From: Halictus rubicundus
Taxonomy: Eukaryota; Arthropoda; Insecta; Hymenoptera; Halictidae
Assembly (NCBI RefSeq): GCF_050948215.1
Contig: NW_027488579.1
Coordinates: forward strand, 1,630,658-1,694,657
DNA: 64,000 nucleotides
Direction of reading: 5' to 3'
This document shows positions 26,773 through 37,559 of this stretch, in pieces. The notes beneath the pieces are model-generated. The model searched no databases, was not told where the DNA came from, and saw only the letters and a program-made list of their open reading frames with translations. The position numbers were made by a program, and so were the translations under genes. Numbering within the stretch: the first letter of the stretch is position 1; each line of letters begins with the position of its first letter.

Positions 26773-28637
26773 AGGTCATTTGTCTCTATTTGTTTCAATT
26801 AAATGCCAAAAAGTTACATAAATTCATATTGTTAAAATCTATCTGTCTATTATGCTAATATCTTCTATTTGAAATCTCGTTCGCTTGTTCTATACTTTTC
26901 TAAATCTTAATCTTAATCTTAATTCTATTTATTCGCTTCGATTTTTATCTATTATTATCGCTTATTTTTATACTCTTGGAGTCTAAGTCTAATTCTAAAT
27001 CTAAACCTATTCCTTATGTACATCTAAAGCTAAACTACTTATTTGTATTATCGTTTGTCTTTTAATTTAGTTTAATTTGATTATCTATACTTATATTTGT
27101 ATTTATATTTATATTTCTACTTGTACTTAGATCTACTTTTAAATTCGCACGCATTTACTTTTAACTTCGCACGCAAACATTTATTATAATACGCCCGCTA
27201 TTTATTTTTAATCTACTCCTGTCTAAAAGTAATTTTTTCTCTCTTTTTTGACTTTTTCTATCCTATCTAAGAATTTGTTATGCGCTACCTAACGTTATCT
27301 TATTATCTAGCCTATGCTAAGGTGTGACAAAATTCCACGTCTAAAAATTATTTCTCGCTATTATTATTAAGTTTTATCTCTCGCTTTTCTGCGACTCTAC
27401 GCCGTGCTATATACCGGGTACAATACTTTAAGACCGAGGGCTCCCTAAAAAACTCGCAGAGAACACCTCCCACGTCCCTTTTGGCGTATCCGCCAAGAGG
27501 GAAGTACGTATTTTTCCCTAATCAACCTCTCTTTTTTATGTCTTCTTTGTATAGTCTACCGGGTTTCTGGTCGCCGGCCTATTCTGTGTTTTCGCGAGAA
27601 AAGTCTCCTTCTTCTCGTAAAAGCCGGTTTTTGGCGAAAAAATGCGAATTCGCGGATTTTTTTGCACCACGGGGTTTTCCCAACCCCAACCCCCACCCTA
27701 CTTTTCCGAAATTTAGTTTAGAAGGGCTACACGTGCTTGCTTTTTCCAAAAATGTTCGAAAACTTTTCGCCACCCGGTATAGTCTAAAAATCTACTTTAT
27801 CCGATTTGGCCGTTCTTGGGCTCGTTTTAAAGGTCTCGAGGCCCTCACCAACTTTCACTTATCGCTTTTTTTCCTATCTCTATACCCAGGCTTTTTGTCG
27901 ACCGTATCTCGAAAAGGGAGGGGTGAATCGAAAAATTGTTCCCACCCGGGAGAAATATCTCCCAATTTCCCCTATTCTGCTGGTCCTTCCTTATAAAGCC
28001 CGGATATAAATTTTCATTCAGATCGGAGAAAATTCAGGAATCCGTTACGCGAATCACATGCCTAACCCTTTTTATATAGGGTAAACACTTTCCTACCTTC
28101 TCGTAGGTGTTTGGCCTGGTGTTCGTACCGACCCCTCGCGACGTATCCTTTGTTTTCTCAGAGTTCTCACACACTTTTCGCGGATTCAAAATTTTTGTAA
28201 AAAGTCCAAAAATCGGTCACTCAATTATTTAATCGAACAATTAATTAATTAATTAAGCAAAACTACACAGCCCGTTCAACTTTAATTTAGTCCAATTCAA
28301 AGTGTTAATTGATCTTTTTCACTTTTATATGCAACTGTTCCTTTATTTCGGTTCTTTTTACTTTTGTTTTATCAAAAAGTGTCTAGTAAGTCTATTATAC
28401 TCCTAATTTTCCCTTATTTCCTGTTAGATTTTAACGAACTCTTCCGAATCTCGTTTATCCTACGGATTGATCGCGTTTTTATCACTTTAAAGTTCCTCGT
28501 ACTCCATAATCGCACGTTAAAACTTTCTTTTTCTCTCCCTATGCTAGTTTTAATCTCAAAAACTTCGCGCATTCAGACTGAATTTACTGAAACTTTTGAC
28601 TCTTAGCACCTTACTCCTTGGTAGTTCACTTTGCTCT
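26773..28637 (-). repeat. 5' terminal direct repeat of the retrotransposon
   Basis: This is the 1865-bp partner of 17719-19547. It forms the 5' end of the element and so its likely promoter region. Two TATA-like motifs can be seen on the minus strand (TATAAAAG at about 28322-28329 and TATATAAA at about 28071-28078); neither is proven. It carries about 36 bp more than the 3' copy, mostly a hairpin-forming insertion at 27472-27510. The + strand open frame at 27481-27996 exists only because of this insertion and has no recognisable domain. Confidence 0.92.
27476..27501. other. Hairpin-forming insertion present only in the 5' terminal repeat
   Basis: CCCTTTTGGCG and CGCCAAGAGGG form an 11-bp stem with one mismatch around the loop TATC. 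At the matching place in the 3' repeat (near 18416-18428) there is only a C run followed by a T run. The difference is either a deletion in the 3' copy, perhaps from polymerase slipping across the hairpin, or an insertion in the 5' copy. Confidence 0.75.
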
Positions 28638-28638
28638 C

Positions 28639-28654
28639 ATCCTCTATCCTATCC
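28639..28654. repeat. Target site duplication, right copy
   Basis: ATCCTCTATCCTATCC follows the 5' end of the retrotransposon and matches 17687-17702. The single C at 28638 between the terminal repeat and this copy is either the true first base of the element or an untemplated base. Confidence 0.7.
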
Positions 28655-31600
28655 TATCCTCTATCCTATCCTATCCTCTATCCTATCCAGTCCCGTATCC
28701 TATCATCTATCATATACTATCCTCTTTACTATAATATCATCTATCCTATCCTATCCTATCCTCTATCCTATCCTATCCTCTATCCTATCCTATCCTCTAT
28801 CCTATCCTATCCTGTATCCTATCCTATCCTCTATCCAATCATATCCTCTATCCTATCATATCCTCTATCCTATCCTATCCTCTATCCTATCCTATCCTCT
28901 ACCCTATCCTATCCTCTATCATATCCTATCCTCTATCCTATCCTATCCTCTATCTTATTCTATCCTCTATCCTATCCAATCCTATATCCTATTCTCTATC
29001 CTATCCTATCCTCTATCCTATCCTATCCTCTATCGTATCCTATCCTCTATCCTATCCAATCCCATATCGTATCCTCTATCCTATCATATCCTCTATCCTA
29101 TCCTATCCTCTATCCTATCCTATCCTCTATTCTATCCTATCCTCTATCGTATCCTATCCTCTATCCTATCCAATCCTATATCGTATCCTCTATCCTATCC
29201 TATCCTCTATCCTATCCAGTCCCCTATCCTATCCTCTATCATATCCTATCCTCTTTACTATGATATCATCTATCCTATCCTATCCTATCCTCTATCCTAT
29301 CCTATGCTCTATCCTATCCTATCCTCTATCCTATCCTATCCTCTATCCTATCCTATCCTCTATCGTATCCTATCCTCTATCCTATCCAATCCCATATCGT
29401 ATCCTCTATCCTATCATATCCTCTATCCTATCCTACCCTCTATCCTATCCTATCCTATATCCTATCCTATCCTCTATCCTATCCAATCCCCTATCCTCTC
29501 CTCTATCCTATCCTATACTCTATCATATCCTAATCTCTATCCTATCTTATCCTGTATCCTATTCTATACTCTATCCTATCCTTTCCGCTATCCTATCCTA
29601 AACTCTATCCTATCCTATCCTCTATCGTATCCTATCCTCTATCCTATCCAGTCCCCTATCCTATCCTCTATCATATCCTATCCTCTTTACTATGATATCA
29701 TCTATCCTATCCTATCCTATCCTCTATCCTATCCTATGCTCTATCCTATCCTATCCTCTATCCTATCCTATCCTCTATCCTATCCTATCCTGTACCCTAT
29801 CCTATCCTCTATTCTATCCAATCCCCTATCCTATCCTGTATCCTATCCTATCCTCTATCCTATCCTATCCTCTATCATATCCTATCCTCTATCCTATCCT
29901 ATCCTCTATCCTATTCTATCCTCTATCGTATCCAATCCTATATCCTATTCTCTATCCTATCCTATCCTCTATCCTATCCTATCCTCTATCCTATCCTACC
30001 CTCTATCCTATCCTATCCTATATCCTATCCTATCCTCTATCCTATCCAATCCCCTATCCTGTCCTCTATCCTATCCTATACTCTATCATATCCTAATCTC
30101 TATCCTATCTTATCCTGTATCCTATTCTATACTCTATCCTATCCTTTCCGCTATCCTATCCTATCCTCTATCCTATCCTATCCTCTATCGTATCCTATCC
30201 TCTATCCAATCCTATCCTCTATCGTATCCTATCCTCTATCCTATCCAATCCCATATCGTATCCTCTATCCTATCCTATCCTCTATCCTATCCTATCCTCT
30301 ATCCTATCCTATCCTCTATCCTATCCTATCCTCTATCCTATCCTATCCTCTATCCTATCCAGTCCCGTATCCTATCCTCTATCATATACTATCCTCTTTA
30401 CTATAATATCATCTATCCTATCCTATCCTATCCTCTATCCTATCCTATCCTCTATCCTATCCTATCCTCTATCCTATCCTATCCTGTATCCTATCCTATC
30501 CTCTATCCAATCATATCCTCTATCCTATCATATCCTCTATCCTATCCTATCCTCTATCCTATCCTATCCTCTACCCTATCCTATCCTCTATCATATCCTA
30601 TCCTCTATCCTACCCTATCCTCTATCTTATTCTATCCTCTATCCTATCCAATCCTATATCCTATTCTCTATCCTATCCTATCCTCTATCCTATCCTATCC
30701 TCTATCGTATCCTATCCTCTATCCTATCCAATCCCATATCGTATCCTCTATCCTATCATATCCTCTATCCTATCCTATCCTCTATCCTATCCTATCCTCT
30801 ATTCTATCCTATCCTCTATCGTATCCTATCCTCTATCCTATCCAATCCTATATCGTATCCTCTATCCTATCCTATCCTCTATCCTATCCAGTCCCCTATC
30901 CTATCCTCTATCATATCCTATCCTCTTTACTATGATATCATCTATCCTATCCTATCCTATCCTCTATCCTATCCTATGCTCTATCCTATCCTATCCTCTA
31001 TCCTATCCTATCCTCTATCCTATCCTATCCTGTACCCTATCCTATCCTCTATTCTATCCAATCCCCTATCCTATCCTGTATCCTATCCTATCCTCTATCC
31101 TATCCTATCCTCTATCATATCCTATCCTCTATCCTATCCTATCCTCTATCCTATTCTATCCTCTATCGTATCCAATCCTATATCCTATTCTCTATCCTAT
31201 CCTATCCTCTATCCTATCCTATCCTCTATCCTATCCTACCCTCTATCCTATCCTATCCTATATCCTATCCTATCCTCTATCCTATCCAATCCCCTATCCT
31301 CTCCTCTATCCTATCCTATACTCTATCATATCCTAATCTCTATCCTATCTTATCCTGTATCCTATTCTATACTCTATCCTATCCTTTCCGCTATCCTATC
31401 CTATCCTCTATCCTATCCTATCCTCTATCGTATCCTATCCTCTATCCAATCCTATCCTCTATCGTATCCTATCCTCTATCCTATCCAATCCCATATCGTA
31501 TCCTATATCCTATCCTATCCTCTATCCTATCCTATCCTCTATCCTATCCTATCCTCTATTCTATCCTATCCTCTATCCTATCCTATCCTCTATCCTATCC

Positions 31601-33447
31601 TATCCACTATCGTATCCTATCCTCTATCCTATCATATCCTCTATCCTATCCTATCCTCTATCCTATCCTATCCTCTATTCTATCCTATCCTCTATCGTAT
31701 CCTATCCTCTAACCTATCCAATCCTATATCGTATCCTCTATCCTATCCTATCCTCTATCCTATCCTATCCTCTATCCTATCCTATCCTCTATCCTATCCT
31801 ATCCTCTATCCTATCCTATCCTCTATCCTATCCTATCCTCTATCCTATCCTATCCTGTACCCTATCCTATCCTCTATTCTATCCAATCCCCTATCCTATC
31901 CTGTATCCTATCCTATCCTCTATCCTATCCTATCCTCTATCATATCCTATCCTCTATCCTATCCTATCCTCTATCCTATTCTATCCTCTATCGTATCCAA
32001 TCCTATATCCTATTCTCTATCCTATCCTATCCTCTATCCTATCCTATCCTCTATCCTATCCTACCCTCTATCCTATCCTATCCTATATCCTATCCTATCC
32101 TCTATCCTATCCAATCCCCTATCCTCTCCTCTATCCTATCCTATACTCTATCATATCCTAATCTCTATCCTATCTTATCCTGTATCCTATTCTATACTCT
32201 ATCCTATCCTTTCCGCTATCCTATCCTATCCTCTATCCTATCCTATCCTCTATCGTATCGTATCCTCTATCCAATCCTATCCTCTATCGTATCCTATCCT
32301 CTATCCTATCCAATCCCATATCGTATCCTATATCCTATCCTATCCTCTATCCTATCCTATCCTCTATCCTATCCTATCCTCTATTCTATCCTATCCTCTA
32401 TCGTATCCTATCCTCTATCCAATCCATTCCTATATCGTATCCTCTATCCTATCCTATCCTCTATCCTATCCTATCCTCTATCCTATCCTATCCTCTATCC
32501 TATCCTATCCTCTATCCTATCCTATCCTCTATCGTATCCTATCCTCTATCCTATCCAATCCCATATCGTATCCTCTATCCTATCATATCCTCTATCCTAT
32601 CCTATCCTCTATCCTATCCTATCCTCTATTCTATCCTATCCTCTATCGTATCCTATCCTCTAACCTATCCAATCCTATATCGTATCCTCTATCCTATCCT
32701 ATCCTCTATCCTATCCTATCCTCTATCCTATCCTATCCTCTATCCTATCCTATCATCTATCCTATCCTATCCTCTATCCTATCCTATCCTACATCCTATC
32801 CTATCCTCTATCCTATCCAATCCCCTATCCTCTCCTCTATCCTATCCTATACTCTATCATATCCTAATCTCTATCCTATCTTATCCTGTATCCTATTCTA
32901 TACTCTATCCTATCCTATCCTCTATCCTATCCTATCCTCTATCGTATCCTATCCTCTATCCAATCCTATCCTCTATCGTATCCTATCCTCTATCCTATCC
33001 AATCCCATATCGTATCCTATATCCTATCCTATCCTCTATTCTATCCTATCCTCTATCCTATCCTATCCTCTATTCTATCCTATCCTCTATCGTATCCTAT
33101 CCTCTATCCTATCCATTCCTATATCGTATCCTCTATCCTATCCTATCCTCTATCCTATCCTATCCTCTATCCTATCCTATCCTCTATCCTATCCTATCCT
33201 CTATCCTATCCTATCCTCTATCGTATCCTATCCTCTATCCTATCCAATCCCATATCGTATCCTCTATCCTATCATATCCTCTATCCTATCCTATCCTCTA
33301 TCCTATCCTATCCTCTATTCTATCCTATCCTCTATCGTATCCTATCCTCTAACCTATCCAATCCTATATCGTATCCTCTATCCTATCCTATCCTCTATCC
33401 TATCCTATCCTCTATCCTATCCTATCCTCTATCCTATCCTATCCTCT

Positions 33448-33518
33448 ATGCTATCCTATCCTCTATCCTATCCTATCCTCTATCCTATCCTATCCTCTAT
33501 CCTATCCAGTCCCGTATC
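33448..33518. repeat. Second unoccupied paralogue of the retrotransposon target site
   Basis: The sequence from the ATGCTATCC variant to CAGTCCCGT is identical to that at 13341. It equals the retrotransposon's left flank joined to its right flank, minus one unit. This supports the 16-bp duplication call. Confidence 0.7.
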
Positions 33519-34439
33519 CTATCCTCTATCATATACTATCCTCTTTACTATAATATCATCTATCCTATCCTATCCTATCCTCTATCCTATCCTATCCTCT
33601 ATCCTATCCTATCCTCTATCCTATCCTATCCTCTATCCTATCCTATCCTCTATCCTATCCTATCCTCTATCCTATCCTATCCTCTATCCTATCCAGTCCC
33701 GTATCCTATCCTCTATCATATACTATCCTCTTTACTATAATATCATCTATCCTATCCTATCCTATCCTCTATCCTATCCTATCCGCTATCCTATCCTATC
33801 CTCTATCCTATCCTATCCTCTATCGTATCCTATCCTCTATCCAATCCTATCCTCTATCGTATCCTATCCTCTATCCTATCCAATCCCATATCGTATCCTA
33901 TATCCTATCCTATCCTCTATCCTATCCTATCCTCTATCCTATCCTATCCTCTATTCTATCCTATCCTCTATCGTATCCTATCCTCTATCCTATCCATTCC
34001 TATATCGTATCTTCTATCCTATCCTATCCTCTATCCTATCCTATCCTCTATCCTATCCTATCCTCTATCCTATCCTATCCTCTATCCTATCCTATCCTCT
34101 ATCGTATCCTATCCTCTATCCTATCCAATCCCATATCGTATCCTCTATCCTATCATATCCTCTATCCTATCCTATCCTCTATCCTATCCTATCCTCTATT
34201 CTATCCTATCCTCTATCGTATCCTATCCTCTAACCTATCCAATCCTATATCGTATCCTCTATCCTATCCTATCCTCTATCCTATCCTATCCTCTATCCTA
34301 TCCTATCCTCTATCCTATCCTATCCTCTATCCTATCCTATCCTCTATCCTATCCTATCCTCTATCCTATCCTATCCTCTATCCTATCCTATCCTCTATCC
34401 TATCCTATCCTCTATCCTATCCTATCCTCTATCCTATCC

Positions 34440-37320
34440 TATCCTGTACCCTATCCTATCCTCTATTCTATCCAATCCCCTATCCTATCCTGTATCCTGT
34501 CCTATCCTCTATCCTATCCTATCCTCTATCATATCCTATCCTCTATCCTATCCTATCCTCTATCCTATTCTATCCTCTATCGTATCCAATCCTATATCCT
34601 ATTCTCTATCCTATCCTATCCTCTATCCTATCCTATCCTCTATCCTATCCTACCCTCTATCCTATCCTATCCTATATCCTATCCTATCCTCTATCCTATC
34701 CAATCCCCTATCCTCTCCTCTATCCTATCCTATACTCTATCATATCCTAATCTCTATCCTATCTTATCCTGTATCCTATTCTATACTCTATCCTATCCTT
34801 TCCGCTATCCTATCCTATCCTCTATCCTATCCTATCCTCTATCGTATCCTATCCTCTATCCAATCCTATCCTCTATCGTATCCTATCCTCTATCCTATCC
34901 AATCCCATATCGTATCCTATATCCTATCCTATCCTCTATCCTATCCTATCCTCTATCCTATCCTATCCTCTATTCTATCCTATCCTCTATCGTATCCTAT
35001 CCTCTATCCTATCCATTCCTATATCGTATCCTCTATCCTATCCTATCCTCTATCCTATCCTATCCTCTATCCTATCCTATCCTCTATCCTATCCTATCCT
35101 CTATCCTATCCTATCCTCTATCGTATCCTATCCTCTATCCTATCCAATCCCATATCGTATCCTCTATCCTATCATATCCTCTATCCTATCCTATCCTCTA
35201 TCCTATCCTATCCTCTATTCTATCCTATCCTCTATCGTATCCTATCCTCTAACCTATCCAATCCTATATCGTATCCTCTATCCTATCCTATCCTCTATCC
35301 TATCCTATCCTCTATCCTATCCTATCCTCTATCCTATCCTATCCTCTATCCTATCCTATCCTCTATCCTATCCTATCCTCTATCCTATCCTATCCTCTAT
35401 CCTATCCTATCCTGTACCCTATCCTATCCTCTATTCTATCCAATCCCCTATCCTATCCTGTATCCTATCCTATCCTCTATCCTATCCTATCCTCTATCAT
35501 ATCCTATCCTCTATCCTATCCTATCCTCTATCCTATTCTATCCTCTATCGTATCCAATCCTATATCCTATTCTCTATCCTATCCTATCCTCTATCCTATC
35601 CTATCCTCTATCCTATCCTACCCTCTATCCTATCCTATCCTATATCCTATCCTATCCTCTATCCTATCCAATCCCCTATCCTCTCCTCTATCCTATCCTA
35701 TACTCTATCATATCCTAATCTCTATCCTATCTTATCCTGTATCCTATTCTATACTGTATCCTATCCTTTCCGCTATCCTATCCTATCCTCTATCCTATCC
35801 TGTATCCTATTCTATACGGTATCCTATCCTTTCCGCTATCCTATCCTATCCTCTATCCTATCCTATCCTCTATCGTATCCTATCCTCTATTCTATCCAAT
35901 CCCCTATCCTATCCTGTATCCTGTCCTATCCTCTATCCTATCCTATCCTCTATCATATCCTATCCTCTATCCTATCCTATCCTCTATCCTATTCTATCCT
36001 CTATCGTATCCAATCCTATATCCTATTCTCTATCCAATCCTATCCTCTATCCTATCCTATCCTCTATCCTATCCTACCCTCTATCCTATCCTATCCTATA
36101 TCCTATCCTATCCTCTATCCTATCCAATCCCCTATCCTCTCCTCTATCCTATCCTATACTCTATCATATCCTAATCTCTATCCTATCTTATCCTGTATCC
36201 TATTCTATACTCTATCCTATCCTTTCCGCTATCCTATCCTATCCTCTATCCTATCCTATCCTCTATCGTATCCTATCCTCTATCCAATCCTATCCTCTAT
36301 CGTATCCTATCCTCTATCCTATCCAATCCCATATCGTATCCTATATCCTATCCTATCCTCTATCCTATCCTATCCTCTATCCTATCCTATCCTCTATTCT
36401 ATCCTATCCTCTATCGTATCCTATCCTCTATCCTATCCATTCCTATATCGTATCCTCTATCCTATCCTATCCTCTATCCTATCCTATCCTCTATCCTATC
36501 CTATCCTCTATCCTATCCTATCCTCTATCCTATCCTATCCTCTATCGTATCCTATCCTCTATCCTATCCAATCCCATATCGTATCCTCTATCCTATCATA
36601 TCCTCTATCCTATCCTATCCTCTATCCTATCCTATCCTCTATTCTATCCTATCCTCTATCGTATCCTATCCTCTAACCTATCCAATCCTATATCGTATCC
36701 TCTATCCTATCCTATCCTCTATCCTATCCTATCCTCTATCCTATCCTATCCTCTATCCTATCCTATCCTCTATCCTATCCTATCCTCTATCCTATCCTAT
36801 CCTCTATCCTATCCTATCCTCTATCCTATCCTATCCTGTACCCTATCCTATCCTCTATTCTATCCAATCCCCTATCCTATCCTGTATCCTATCCTATCCT
36901 CTATCCTATCCTATCCTCTATCATATCCTATCCTCTATCCTATCCTATCCTCTATCCTATTCTATCCTCTATCGTATCCAATCCTATATCCTATTCTCTA
37001 TCCTATCCTATCCTCTATCCTATCCTATCCTCTATCCTATCCTACCCTCTATCCTATCCTATCCTATATCCTATCCTATCCTCTATCCTATCCAATCCCC
37101 TATCCTCTCCTCTATCCTATCCTATACTCTATCATATCCTAATCTCTATCCTATCTTATCCTGTATCCTATTCTATACTGTATCCTATCCTTTCCGCTAT
37201 CCTATCCTATCCTCTATCCTATCCTATCCTCTATCGTATCCTATCCTCTATCCAATCCTATCCTCTATCGTATCCTATCCTCTATCCTATCCAATCCCAT
37301 ATCGTATCCTATATCCTATC
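34440..37320. repeat. Cluster of recurring CCTGTACCC-to-CTTTCCGC satellite blocks
   Basis: The ordered block from CCTGTACCC through CCAATCCCC and CTTTCCGC recurs starting at about 34443, 35411 and 36835. The last two share a private ATACTGTATCC variant (35751 and 37175), both 1424 bp apart, so they descend from one recent duplication. A short local rearrangement with two CTTTCCGC variants 63 bp apart lies near 35768-35831. Confidence 0.6.
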
Positions 37321-37559
37321 CTATCCTCTATCCTATCCTATCCTCTATCCTATCCTATCCTCTATCCTATCCTATCCTCTATCCTATCCTATCCTCTATC
37401 CTATCCTATCCTCTATCCTATCCTATCCTCTATCCTATCCTATCCTCTATCCTATCCTATCCTCTATCCTATCCTATCCTCTATCCTATCCTATCCTCTA
37501 TCCTATCCTATCCTCTATCCTATCCTATCCTCTATCCTATCCTATCCTCTATCCTATCC

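Larger units (their letters stand above)
17703..28638 (-). mobile_element. R1-clade-like non-LTR retrotransposon with long terminal direct repeats
   Basis: Read on the minus strand, the element runs from its 5' end at 28638 to a 15-base poly-A tail at 17703. It contains a 5' terminal repeat (28637-26773), unique leader (26772-25997), ORF1 (gag-like), ORF2 (endonuclease plus reverse transcriptase), a unique 3' untranslated region (20828-19548), a 3' terminal repeat (19547-17719) and the tail. The APE-type endonuclease, the GVPQGSVLGP-LWN-YD reverse transcriptase block, the three-knuckle ORF1 and the C-terminal zinc knuckle fit the R1 clade of arthropod elements, which includes site-specific members in rDNA and telomeric repeats. 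Both ORFs are intact. A 16-bp target site duplication surrounds the whole unit. The terminal direct repeats are atypical; the closest known parallel is the paired untranslated-region repeats of Drosophila TART. Confidence 0.9.

Noticed and set aside
26773..28637. Independent 5'-truncated element inserted next to a full-length one
   Set aside because: There is no poly-A or duplication at the inner edge (26772), the two copies are nearly identical, and the target site duplication surrounds the whole unit. A read-through origin from a tandem source locus is still possible and is stated in the findings.
17703..28638. LTR retrotransposon, Penelope-like element or endogenous retrovirus
   Set aside because: The terminal repeats suggest an LTR element, but there is no integrase, protease or RNase H block, no primer binding site was seen, and there is a poly-A tail. 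The APE endonuclease and R1-type reverse transcriptase identify a non-LTR element. Penelope-like elements usually carry a GIY-YIG nuclease, which is absent.
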